Assembly: GCA_035606335.1 (NCBI GenBank)
Contig: DATNFP010000154.1
Coordinates: 1-6,750 of the forward strand
Length of the DNA stretch: 6,750 nt
Direction of reading: 5' to 3'
Source of the DNA: DATNFP01 sp035606335
GTDB lineage: Bacteria; Bacteroidota; Bacteroidia; Chitinophagales; Chitinophagaceae
The position numbers were made by a program, and so were the translations under genes. The notes under the pieces were generated by a model. It did not search any database. It was given only the letters and a program-made list of their open reading frames with translations, and was not told the DNA's origin. This document shows, piece after piece, positions 1 to 6,615 of the stretch (the first letter of the stretch is position 1; every line of letters starts with the position of its first letter).

Positions 1-1
1 C

Positions 2-1468
2 TCCATCTGGAATAAAATGCGAACCAAGCATGTAACATTTGAAGAGGTGTACGATTTGTTTGCCATACGCATTATCCTTAAATCTCCAACTGAACGTGAA
101 AAAGAAGATTGCTGGAAGGTGTATTCCATAGTTACTAATTCTTATCGCCCAAGTCCTGACAGATTGAGAGACTGGATAAGCGTACCGAAAGGAAATGGAT
201 ATGAAGCGCTGCATACTACCGTTATGGGGCCTGTTGGTCGCTGGGTAGAAGTGCAGATAAGGTCTGAAAGAATGAATGAAATTGCAGAGAAAGGACTTGC
301 AGCACATTGGAAATATAAAGAAGGGACTTCGAGCTTACAGGAGAGTAAATTGGATAGCTGGCTGCATCACCTAAGAGATATTCTGAATAATCCGGAAACA
401 GATACGCTTGATTTCTTACAAGACTTTAAACTTGACCTTTTTACCGAAGAGATATACATCTATACTCCTAAAGGAGATATGCGCGTATTGCCTAAAGGAG
501 CTACTGCTCTTGATTTTGCTTTTGATATACACTCTGAATTAGGAGCGCGATGTATAGGTGCTAAAGTAAATTACAGATTAGTACCACTCAGCCACCAACT
601 AAAGAGTGGTGACCAAGTAGAAGTAATTACATCCTCTAAACAGAAACCTTCAGAAGACTGGCTTGGATTTGTAACTACGGCAAAGGCAAAATCCAGGATC
701 AAATATTATTTAAAAGAAGAAAAAAGGAAGGTAGCTGAAGATGGCAAAGCTGCCTTGCAGCGCAAAATGGAACATTTAGGCGCAACAATGTCGCAAAGCA
801 ACCTTAATGAGCTTTGTGCTTTTTATAAAAAGCCATCGCCACTTGACCTGTATTATTCCATTGCAGTTGGGAATGTGGATTTGAAAGAGCTAAAAGATTT
901 TACTGTACATGGAGATAAACTGCAGCAACCAGCAAAAGAGATAAAACTTGATACGAGACATCTTGTTTCAGAAGAAGAGGCAAATAAGCATAAAACAAGT
1001 AAACCTGCTGAGCTGATTATTTTTGGGGAAAGCTCTGATAAGATATTGTATAAATTGGCACAATGCTGTCAACCTATTCCCGGAGACGATGTGTTTGGAT
1101 TTATAACTTCCGGAGAGGGATTGAAAATACACCGTACTGATTGCCCGAACGCAGCACAATTGCTGGCTAATTATGGGCACAGAATTGTAAAGACAAAATG
1201 GGCCAAGAATAAAGAGATCTCCTTCCTGAGTGGCGTGCGTATTGTAGGATTGGATGATGTAGGAGTGATACAAAAGATAACAAATGTAATTTCAGGAGAC
1301 TTGAAAATGAATATGCGGTCGTTAAGCATTGATTCCAAAGACGGAATTTTTGAAGGGACCATAATGGTTTATGTACATGACAGAGACGAATTGGATGTAT
1401 TATGCCAGAAACTTAATGCAATGAGCGGCATAAACAAAGTAGAGCGGTTGGAAACTCATGAACAATAA
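2..1468 (+). CDS. rel: Bifunctional (p)ppGpp synthetase/hydrolase Rel (RelA/SpoT family), 5'-truncated by window edge
   Basis: This long RSH enzyme makes and probably degrades the stringent-response alarmones (p)ppGpp. The frame is open from base 2, so the gene begins upstream; about 250 N-terminal residues, including the HD hydrolase domain, are outside the window. Counting from the Met at 17, the synthetase domain is at about 1-102, with YDLFAIR (catalytic Asp13), RLRD at 49-52, GYEALHTTV (Tyr62, His66) and VEVQIR (Glu78). A TGS domain follows at about 144-206 (start EEIYIYTPKGD). A helical region comes next, then the zinc-finger/conserved-cysteine domain with Cys350-Cys351, His372 and Cys376, and a C-terminal ACT domain at about 401-480. 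RLRD is the positively charged RxKD-type motif of bifunctional Rel enzymes, rather than the ExDD of monofunctional RelA, so I infer that the missing HD domain is active. All visible catalytic motifs are intact. The 57-bp gap to the next gene shows no convincing terminator. Confidence 0.96.
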   Translation, partial: SIWNKMRTKHVTFEEVYDLFAIRIILKSPTEREKEDCWKVYSIVTNSYRPSPDRLRDWISVPKGNGYEALHTTVMGPVGRWVEVQIRSERMNEIAEKGLAAHWKYKEGTSSLQESKLDSWLHHLRDILNNPETDTLDFLQDFKLDLFTEEIYIYTPKGDMRVLPKGATALDFAFDIHSELGARCIGAKVNYRLVPLSHQLKSGDQVEVITSSKQKPSEDWLGFVTTAKAKSRIKYYLKEEKRKVAEDGKAALQRKMEHLGATMSQSNLNELCAFYKKPSPLDLYYSIAVGNVDLKELKDFTVHGDKLQQPAKEIKLDTRHLVSEEEANKHKTSKPAELIIFGESSDKILYKLAQCCQPIPGDDVFGFITSGEGLKIHRTDCPNAAQLLANYGHRIVKTKWAKNKEISFLSGVRIVGLDDVGVIQKITNVISGDLKMNMRSLSIDSKDGIFEGTIMVYVHDRDELDVLCQKLNAMSGINKVERLETHEQ

Positions 1469-1525
1469 CAATTATTCTTTAAAATTTTAAGTTGATTTTC
1501 TATTCGATAAATAATTACCTATACA

Positions 1526-3034
1526 ATGCAAAAAGATAGCCAGGAACTTTACAAAGCTTACCAGGACATAACACAAAAAGCTGCAGATCTGCAATATGCA
1601 GCAGCCGTATTAGGGTGGGATCAGGAAGTTTATATGCCTTCGAAAGGATTTCCGTATAGAGGCAGACAACTTGCAACACTTGCAACCCAGGCTCATGAAT
1701 TATTGACCAGTGAAAGTTATGGAGCTATTTTAAATGAATTAGCTGCCAGAGAGAATCTGAATGATACGCAACAAAACAATGTGCGTCTTAGTATGGAGGA
1801 CTATGAAAAGAATAGAAAATTACCTCCATCTTTTGTAGATGAATTAACGCGGCAAACCAGTGTAAGCTTTAATGCCTGGATAAAAGCAAGAGAAGAGAAT
1901 AATTACAGTGTCTATCAGCCGCAGTTAGATAAAATGATCGCGCTGAAAAGAAAGCAGGCTGAATTATATGGCTATGAAGCACATCCGTATAATGCTTTAC
2001 TTGATGATTATGAAAAGGGCATCACCGTTGCAATACTGGATCCTATTTTTGAGATGGTGAAAGATCAATTGCCATCCTTTTTAAAAAAGATCACAGAGGC
2101 ACAGCAGGTAGATAATAGCTTCTTTCATCAACACTTTCCAAAACAGCAACAATGGGATTTCTCAATTTATGTTTTAAAACAAATGGGATACGATTTTGAA
2201 GCTGGCAGACAAGATATTTCCGAACATCCGTTTACAACTTCTTTTGCTCCAACAGATGTGAGAATTACCACAAGAGTAGATGAAGATAATTTTGCTTCAT
2301 TACTATGGAGCAGTATACATGAAGGTGGTCATGCATTGTACGAGCAGGGGTTGCCAGCATCGGAATACGGCTTGCCATTAGGTGCTGCCGCATCATTATC
2401 TATCCATGAATCACAATCAAGGCTTTGGGAGAACTGTGTTGGGCGTAGCTTGCCTTTCTGGAAATATTTTTATCCCAAATTGCAACAATATTTTCCGCAA
2501 CAACTGATAAGGGTATCGCCAGAGGAATTTTATAATGGTGTGAACCGTGTGCAACCCTCATTGGTGAGAACAGAAGCCGATGAGGTGACTTATCATTTTC
2601 ACGTAATGATACGATATGAAATAGAAAAAAGACTGATTGAAGGGGCATTAGGATCTAAAGAATTGGCGGATGAATGGAATAGCATGTATAAAAAGTATCT
2701 TGGTGTTAGTGCTACGGATGATAAAAAAGGAGTGCTGCAGGATGTGCATTGGAGTCATGGCAGCTTTGGCTATTTCCCCACCTATTCACTAGGAAGTTTT
2801 TATGCAGCACAATTTTTCGAGCAAGCGCAAAAAGATGATAAGGGATTAAGTATGCAAATAGAAAACGGGAAATTTGATAACTTACTGCATTGGCTGAGAG
2901 AAAACATACATTGTTATGGCCGGCGTTATCGGTCTGAAGAATTGTGTCAGAAAGTTACCGGCAGGGGTCTGGATTTTACTTCCTTTATGCGTTATTTAGA
3001 AAATAAATATTTGATGGTGCACGAAGTTAGTTAA
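1526..3034 (+). CDS. M32-family metallocarboxypeptidase (Taq carboxypeptidase type)
   Basis: This is a zinc carboxypeptidase that removes C-terminal residues from peptides with broad specificity. It is expected to be cytoplasmic, as no signal peptide is seen. The family signatures are all present: LGWDQEVYMP near the N terminus (29-38), HPF (234-236) with DVRITTR (244-250), the zinc/catalytic HEGGH at 265-269 (His265 and His269 ligands, Glu266 general base), HESQS at 294-298 (Glu295 third zinc ligand), RTEADEVTYHFH (348-359), and DVHWSHGSFGYFPTYSLG (406-423). The 502-residue length is normal for M32 (about 500), so the gene is complete. The ATG at 1526 fits the usual family N terminus. It has no Shine-Dalgarno. 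A weak promoter-like pair lies just upstream (TTG 1492-1494, then TACCTATA 1516-1523, 21 bp apart), but its -7 box is imperfect. The stop is 2 bp from the next start, suggesting co-transcription and coupled translation with the small membrane protein. Confidence 0.96.
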   Translation: MQKDSQELYKAYQDITQKAADLQYAAAVLGWDQEVYMPSKGFPYRGRQLATLATQAHELLTSESYGAILNELAARENLNDTQQNNVRLSMEDYEKNRKLPPSFVDELTRQTSVSFNAWIKAREENNYSVYQPQLDKMIALKRKQAELYGYEAHPYNALLDDYEKGITVAILDPIFEMVKDQLPSFLKKITEAQQVDNSFFHQHFPKQQQWDFSIYVLKQMGYDFEAGRQDISEHPFTTSFAPTDVRITTRVDEDNFASLLWSSIHEGGHALYEQGLPASEYGLPLGAAASLSIHESQSRLWENCVGRSLPFWKYFYPKLQQYFPQQLIRVSPEEFYNGVNRVQPSLVRTEADEVTYHFHVMIRYEIEKRLIEGALGSKELADEWNSMYKKYLGVSATDDKKGVLQDVHWSHGSFGYFPTYSLGSFYAAQFFEQAQKDDKGLSMQIENGKFDNLLHWLRENIHCYGRRYRSEELCQKVTGRGLDFTSFMRYLENKYLMVHEVS

Positions 3035-3036
3035 CT

Positions 3037-3531
3037 ATGTCTCTGAAATTGCAGCGATATACTGAGCCGCTAGATGCTGAAGAAATTGCTTTCCTAAGAA
3101 AGAAAGAGCAAAAAGAAAGGAAGCAATACTACAGGGTTTATAGTATGCTTATGGTATTGAGCTTTATTATTCCATTTGCAGGGGCATGGTACAGGGCTTT
3201 GGATGGAGTAGAAAATGCGTTTTCACCATTAAGGTTTTTTATGGGAACGGGTGTGCTGCTTTCTATATCTACACTTGGTACCTGGTTTGCTTATAATATT
3301 AACCTTAAAAAAGTTCAATCAGATATAAGAAACGGGACAAAAACGATAGAGCTCACACATATCACCCGCAAACAATATATGCCCCAGAATAATACCTATT
3401 ATTTTTACCTGAACTCACCAAACAAGCTGAGTATAGAAGTTTCCCAGAGCGATTTTTATAGCTTGAGCGAAGGCGATGAATTAACAATAGAATACACGAC
3501 CTTTTCTAAGCTGTACCTGGGATATTTTTGA
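3037..3531 (+). CDS. Small two-helix membrane protein of unknown function
   Basis: I do not recognise this family. The 164-residue product starts with a charged, Lys/Glu-rich segment (about 14-30, RKKEQKERKQ). Two hydrophobic stretches follow that look like transmembrane helices, at about 33-55 and 66-88, separated by a short loop. The C-terminal 75 residues are soluble and rich in alternating hydrophobic/polar strands, ending in EGDELTIEYTTFSKLYLGYF; this could be a small beta domain. The many basic residues at the N terminus and just after helix 2 suggest that both termini face the cytoplasm. The ATG lies 2 bp after the carboxypeptidase stop and there is no Shine-Dalgarno, so it is probably translated by coupling. 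It converges on the nucleoside transporter with only 13 bp between stops. Base composition and codon use look like its neighbours. The gene is likely real given coherent topology and tight spacing; the function is unknown. Confidence 0.8.
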   Translation: MSLKLQRYTEPLDAEEIAFLRKKEQKERKQYYRVYSMLMVLSFIIPFAGAWYRALDGVENAFSPLRFFMGTGVLLSISTLGTWFAYNINLKKVQSDIRNGTKTIELTHITRKQYMPQNNTYYFYLNSPNKLSIEVSQSDFYSLSEGDELTIEYTTFSKLYLGYF

Positions 3532-3544
3532 GTTGCAGATTATC

Positions 3545-4777
3545 TTATGCAATTATCCCGGCTATAGTTGCTGACAGATAAGAGGCTAGCGTTCCACACA
3601 ATAAAGCCTTCATCCCAAGTCTCGCCAGATCTGTTCTTCGTTCAGGCGCCAGTGCACCAATGCCACCTATCTGCATACCTATGCTGCTGAAATTAGCAAA
3701 GCCACAAATTGCAACGCTAACTATCAGCAAACCTTTTTGAGTTATTATCGGTACATTTTTAGAAGTGAGGTTTTTAAACGCGACGAACTCATTAATCGTT
3801 AATTTTTGTCCAAATAATGTAGCGGCATTATTTACATCTTGTGCGGGTACACCCATAGCCCATGCAAAAGGGTAAAATATTTTGCTAAAAATAAGATCGA
3901 GAGATAATCCATGATATATATGCCCCAGTATCCAGTTGGTCATTGCTATTAACGCGAGAAAGCCTATGAGCATAGCAATCACATTCATAGCAATATTAAA
4001 GCCATCCGCAGCACCATGTATAATAGCATCAATAAGATTTGCATAATTGTTTTTTACCTGCAGCTTTACTTTTCCTTTAGTAAGAGATTCTTCAGTTTCC
4101 GGAAATACAATTTTTGATATTACCAAAGCGCCGGGAGCAGCCATTAGGCTGGCAGCCATCAGATAATCTGCTCTCGCTCCCATATTAGCATAAACAATTA
4201 GCACACTGCCGGCGATACATGCAAGACTTCCACTCATGGATGCGAGCAACTCACTCAGAGTCATTGTATCCAGATAAGGATGTATCATGATCTGTGCCTC
4301 TACCTGACCTACAAAAGCACTGGCCACATTGCTTAAAGCTTCAGCGCCGCTTACACGCATTATGTAATTCATAGCGTGAGCTATGGCTGATACAACCAAT
4401 TGCATCACCTTTATGTAATAGAGTATTGCTACAAGAATGCAAACCAATATGATTGTAGCTGTGATATTAAATGCAAAGACAAAAACCCCAGGTGTATTAT
4501 AATTGACAATATGCCCTGTGGCGTCAAAGGAGGATAATCCGCCATAAACAAAATCTGCACCTTCTTTAGCAAACCCCTCCAATTTTTCCATTCCTTTTCC
4601 CAGATACTGAAAAAATCTGTTTACCGGAGCGACTTTTAGAATCAATAAGGCAATAAATATTTGTAATGCTAACCCACTAATAACAAGACGAGCGTTAATA
4701 CGTTTTTTATTATTGGAGAAAAGAAATGCAATGCCCAGTATAAGGATAATACCACCTAAACCAGCAAAGCGCTCCAT
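3545..4777 (-). CDS. nupC: Concentrative nucleoside transporter, CNT/NupC family
   Basis: This inner-membrane symporter takes up nucleosides using a sodium or proton gradient. The 410-residue protein is almost wholly hydrophobic helices, the usual length for bacterial CNTs (about 400). Family landmarks: GQVEAQ at 157-162 (the GQ[TS]EAP nucleobase-binding loop of helical hairpin 1), GSLACIAGSVLIVYANMG (183-200), INEFVAF at 328-334 with Glu330, and ANFSSIG at 361-367 with Asn362 and Ser365. By alignment from memory, Glu160, Glu330, Asn362 and Ser365 match the ribose/base-contacting residues of the Vibrio cholerae CNT structure. An oddity is Val159 and Gln162 where Thr/Ser and Pro are usual. A polar insert at about 226-245 sits between helices. 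It is transcribed away from rimM and converges on the small membrane protein. The ATG at 4777 is preceded by ACAACTCTT, with no Shine-Dalgarno. The symbol reflects family, not proven orthology with E. coli nupC; the exact nucleoside specificity cannot be read from the sequence. Confidence 0.95.
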   Translation of the reverse strand: MERFAGLGGIILILGIAFLFSNNKKRINARLVISGLALQIFIALLILKVAPVNRFFQYLGKGMEKLEGFAKEGADFVYGGLSSFDATGHIVNYNTPGVFVFAFNITATIILVCILVAILYYIKVMQLVVSAIAHAMNYIMRVSGAEALSNVASAFVGQVEAQIMIHPYLDTMTLSELLASMSGSLACIAGSVLIVYANMGARADYLMAASLMAAPGALVISKIVFPETEESLTKGKVKLQVKNNYANLIDAIIHGAADGFNIAMNVIAMLIGFLALIAMTNWILGHIYHGLSLDLIFSKIFYPFAWAMGVPAQDVNNAATLFGQKLTINEFVAFKNLTSKNVPIITQKGLLIVSVAICGFANFSSIGMQIGGIGALAPERRTDLARLGMKALLCGTLASYLSATIAGIIA

Positions 4778-4790
4778 AAGAGTTGTTTCT

Positions 4791-4809
4791 ATGAAAATAA
4801 TGTTTTCAT
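4791..4809. promoter_or_regulatory. Perfect 7-bp inverted repeat in the nupC 5' leader region
   Basis: ATGAAAA (4791-4797) and TTTTCAT (4803-4809) are exact reverse complements around a 5-bp spacer. It lies 13 bp upstream of the nupC ATG, so if transcribed it would form an AT-rich hairpin in the nupC leader. On the nupC strand it also contains a six-codon reading frame (ATG at 4809 to TAG at 4789, MKTLFS). It could be an operator, a leader hairpin or chance in AT-rich DNA. Confidence 0.3.
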
Positions 4810-4826
4810 CCGGTTTTTATAATTTT

Positions 4827-4850
4827 CTTTTGATCAAAGTGCATCAAAAG
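4827..4850. promoter_or_regulatory. Perfect 8-bp inverted repeat, candidate operator between nupC and rimM
   Basis: CTTTTGAT (4827-4834) and ATCAAAAG (4843-4850) are exact reverse complements around the 8-bp spacer CAAAGTGC. The left half also overlaps a 10-bp perfect palindrome, TTTGATCAAA (4829-4838). The site ends 5 bp before the rimM -33 element and lies about 50 bp upstream of the nupC start, a sensible position for a repressor or activator of nupC, rimM or both. No specific regulator family is recognised and no matching regulator gene is in the window. Confidence 0.4.
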
Positions 4851-4854
4851 TAGA

Positions 4855-4887
4855 TTGCTATTTAGGGTTACTGTTTTTGTACCTTTG
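4855..4887 (+). promoter_or_regulatory. rimM promoter, Bacteroidota sigma-A type
   Basis: The -7 box TACCTTTG (4880-4887) matches the Bacteroidota consensus TAnnTTTG exactly. A TTG at 4855-4857 is a -33 candidate with 22 bp between the boxes, slightly longer than the usual 19-21. Transcription would start within a few bases of the ATG at 4894, giving a leaderless or almost leaderless message. This also argues against translation from the in-frame TTG at 4855, which is part of the promoter. Confidence 0.65.
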
Positions 4888-4893
4888 CATCCC

Positions 4894-5406
4894 ATGATCA
4901 GAATAGGTAAAATAGTAGCCACACACGGCTTGCAAGGTGCTTTAATATTGACTCATATTGTAGGTGATTCAAAATGGCTCAAAAAAGAAGATGCATTATT
5001 CATGGAATTGCAGAAAAGTAGCTACATACCTTTTTTTGTAACCCAAGCAAAGGCAAATAATAAAGAAGAGTATATAATAAATGTAGAAGACATTGAAACA
5101 GTAGAGAAAGCTCATAGACTGATCGGGAAGAACGTATATGTGCAGGAAGATATATTGGCAAAATATGCCGATGAAACGCCCCTGCTATGGATTGGATTTA
5201 ACTTAGTGGATAGGAATAAAGGCAATTTAGGAACGATAGAAGATGTAATGCAAGCAGCAACACAATGGCTGGCTAAATTTACATATAGCGGAAAGGAAGT
5301 GTTGATACCTTTGGTTGAGCAAACTATTGAAAGCGTGAATCTCAAATTAAAAACTGTGTATGTTGATTTGCCTCATGGTTTGCTTGAGGTTTATATTGGC
5401 CAATAA
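4894..5406 (+). CDS. rimM: Ribosome maturation factor RimM
   Basis: RimM binds ribosomal protein S19 and helps fold the head of the 30S subunit in the cytoplasm, including 16S rRNA processing. The protein opens with the family signature IRIGKIVATHGLQGAL in the N-terminal beta-barrel domain (about 1-85) and ends in a PRC-barrel domain (about 95-170) with LLWIGFNLVDRNKGNLG, VLIPLVEQTIESV and the typical ending LPHGLLEVYI. The ATG at 4894 gives 170 residues, a normal RimM length, and places the GKIVATHG motif at the very N terminus. An in-frame TTG at 4855 would add 13 residues absent from the family and would lie in the promoter, so I reject it. It is first in the rimM-trmD-rplS cluster; rpsP, often directly upstream, is absent here. 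A 41-bp AT-rich gap separates it from trmD. Confidence 0.95.
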   Translation: MIRIGKIVATHGLQGALILTHIVGDSKWLKKEDALFMELQKSSYIPFFVTQAKANNKEEYIINVEDIETVEKAHRLIGKNVYVQEDILAKYADETPLLWIGFNLVDRNKGNLGTIEDVMQAATQWLAKFTYSGKEVLIPLVEQTIESVNLKLKTVYVDLPHGLLEVYIGQ

Positions 5407-5447
5407 GTGATAATTTTTAAAGAGATTGTTTATTATTTTATCTAACA

Positions 5448-6137
5448 ATGAGAATTGATATCATAACGGTGCTTCCTGAGCTTTTAGAAAGTCCTTTCAG
5501 TCATTCTATTATGAAAAGGGCACAATCTAAAGGATTGTTGGAAGTATATACTCATAATCTGAGAGACTACACTCCATTTAAACATGGTCAGGTAGATGAT
5601 TATCAATTTGGCGGTGGTGCTGGTATGGTGATGATGCCTGAACCATTGGTAAATGTGCTTGAAAAGCTAAAAAACGATCGTCTTTATGATGAAGTGATAT
5701 ACATGACTCCTGATGGTCAGCTTTTCGAACAAAAAACTGCAAATATTTTATCATTAAAGGAGAATCTTATAATTATATGTGGACATTATAAAGGAATAGA
5801 TGAGCGTGTTAGGGAGCATTTTATCACTAAGGAAATATCAATAGGAGATTATGTACTTAGTGGGGGTGAGCTGGCCGCAGCAGTGGTAGTTGATGCGATT
5901 GGTCGCCTCATACCAGGAGTTTTAAATGACGAGACCTCTGCTTTATTTGATTCCTTCCAGGATGGATTATTGGCCCCGCCTGTTTATACCCGTCCGGCGG
6001 ATTTTAGAGGGTGGAAAGTGCCGGATGTATTACTGGGTGGGGATCCTAAAAAAATAGATACGTGGCGACATGAAGAGGCCTTAAAGCGTACAGCAGAACG
6101 CAGACCGGGACTTCTTAAAGATGAACATCAGGAATAA
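5448..6137 (+). CDS. trmD: tRNA (guanine37-N1)-methyltransferase TrmD
   Basis: This SPOUT-class dimeric enzyme uses S-adenosylmethionine to methylate N1 of G37 next to the anticodon of tRNAs that read CNN codons, preventing +1 frameshifting. The visible motifs are MRIDIITVLPE at the N terminus, LRDYTPFKHGQVDDYQFGGG (38-57), MTPDGQ (86-91), CGHYKGIDERV (111-121), the trefoil-knot cofactor loop SIGDYVLSGGELAA (131-144), RLIPGVL (153-159) and DSFQDGLL (168-175). Arg153 and Asp168 match the catalytic Arg and Asp of the well-studied Haemophilus enzyme. The Glu of its YEGIDER is Lys115 here, which I recall as usual in Bacteroidota. The 229 residues cover the full family, with a slightly short C-terminal helical domain (start TWRHEEALKRTAERRP). 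The start ATG follows TCTAACA, without a Shine-Dalgarno. Confidence 0.97.
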   Translation: MRIDIITVLPELLESPFSHSIMKRAQSKGLLEVYTHNLRDYTPFKHGQVDDYQFGGGAGMVMMPEPLVNVLEKLKNDRLYDEVIYMTPDGQLFEQKTANILSLKENLIIICGHYKGIDERVREHFITKEISIGDYVLSGGELAAAVVVDAIGRLIPGVLNDETSALFDSFQDGLLAPPVYTRPADFRGWKVPDVLLGGDPKKIDTWRHEEALKRTAERRPGLLKDEHQE

Positions 6138-6149
6138 AAGGCGAAAATT

Positions 6150-6180
6150 TTTGCAATCATTGAAATTTATATTACCTTCG
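6150..6180 (+). promoter_or_regulatory. Internal promoter for rplS, Bacteroidota sigma-A type
   Basis: TTTG (6150-6153) and TACCTTCG (6173-6180) are separated by exactly 19 bp, the consensus spacing; the -7 box has one mismatch to TAnnTTTG. It lies in the 65-bp gap between trmD and rplS. The predicted start, about 6186-6188, leaves a short leader of about 15-17 bases made almost entirely of A, which fits a highly expressed ribosomal protein gene in a phylum that does not rely on Shine-Dalgarno pairing. Confidence 0.6.
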
Positions 6181-6202
6181 CAATCCCAAAAAACAATAAA
6201 AA

Positions 6203-6562
6203 ATGGAAGCTTTAGCGTTTGTACACGAGCAGCTGACAGGGAAAAAAGAATTTCCAAAGTTCAAAGCCGGCGATAATATTACCGTTAATTATAAAATTAT
6301 TGAAGGTAACAAGGAACGTATCCAGTCATTTAAAGGCGATGTTGTAAAGCGCCAGGGACGTGGTTTTACACAGACTTTTACCGTACGTAAAATATCTGAT
6401 GGAGTGGGCGTTGAACGTTTATTCCCTCTTTATTCTCCTAATATTGAGTCTATCACACTGAATAAAACAGGCCGTGTACGCCGTGCGAAACTGTACTATC
6501 TGCGCAGCCGTTCCGGTAAATCTGCTCGTATTAAAGAAAAGAAGCAAATACATACTGCATAA
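6203..6562 (+). CDS. rplS: 50S ribosomal protein L19 (bL19)
   Basis: bL19 sits at the subunit interface of the large ribosomal subunit and contributes to an intersubunit bridge with 16S rRNA. The 119-residue product is full length (family about 115) and shows the diagnostic order FPKFKAGDNITVNYKIIEG (17-35), ERIQSFKGDVVKRQGRG (38-54), FTVRKISDGVGVERLFPLYSP (59-79), the last being the strongest family signature, and IESITLNKTGRVRRAKLYYLR (81-101), with a basic tail. The leader upstream of the ATG, CCCAAAAAACAATAAAAA, lacks a Shine-Dalgarno but has the A-rich stretch known to favour initiation in this phylum. It is the last gene of the cluster and is followed within 25 bp by an intrinsic terminator. 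Relative to trmD it probably has extra output from its own promoter. Confidence 0.98.
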   Translation: MEALAFVHEQLTGKKEFPKFKAGDNITVNYKIIEGNKERIQSFKGDVVKRQGRGFTQTFTVRKISDGVGVERLFPLYSPNIESITLNKTGRVRRAKLYYLRSRSGKSARIKEKKQIHTA

Positions 6563-6585
6563 TTTTATTTGTCAATAATGATATT

Positions 6586-6615
6586 AAAAGGGATATACTT
6601 AGGTATATCCTTTTT
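6586..6615 (+). terminator. Rho-independent terminator after rplS
   Basis: An 8-bp perfect stem, GGATATAC (6591-6598) and GTATATCC (6603-6610), closes a TTAG tetraloop. It is followed by T5 (6611-6615) and preceded by AAAAG, which can extend the stem by a G-T and four A-T pairs. This is a textbook intrinsic terminator for the rimM-trmD-rplS transcript. The near-symmetric A and T tracts mean it could also work weakly on the opposite strand. Confidence 0.9.

Noticed and set aside
968..1362. Minus-strand reading frames inside rel
   Set aside because: They lie opposite conserved zinc-finger and ACT domain codons of rel and their translations show no recognisable domain; they are antisense shadows.
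1479..1490. TTAAAATTTTAA palindrome after rel as terminator or operator
   Set aside because: It is a simple A/T palindrome expected by chance in AT-rich intergenic DNA, with no loop and no GC stem.
2400..2648. Minus-strand reading frame inside the M32 carboxypeptidase
   Set aside because: It is opposite highly conserved codons of the peptidase and has no start signal or family resemblance.
3533..3552. TTGCA...TGCAA inverted repeat between the convergent stops as a bidirectional terminator
   Set aside because: The stem is only 5 bp with a 10-base loop and no T-tract on either side; too weak to call.
4855..4893. Longer RimM starting at the TTG codon at 4855
   Set aside because: The extra 13 residues do not belong to the family N terminus, and the segment contains the promoter boxes, so it would not be in the mRNA.
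5112..5345. Minus-strand reading frame inside rimM
   Set aside because: It is antisense to the RimM PRC-barrel region, with no recognisable product.
6181..6202. Autoregulatory RNA leader for rplS
   Set aside because: The predicted 5' leader is only about 15-17 bases of mostly A, too short to hold a ribosomal-protein leader structure.
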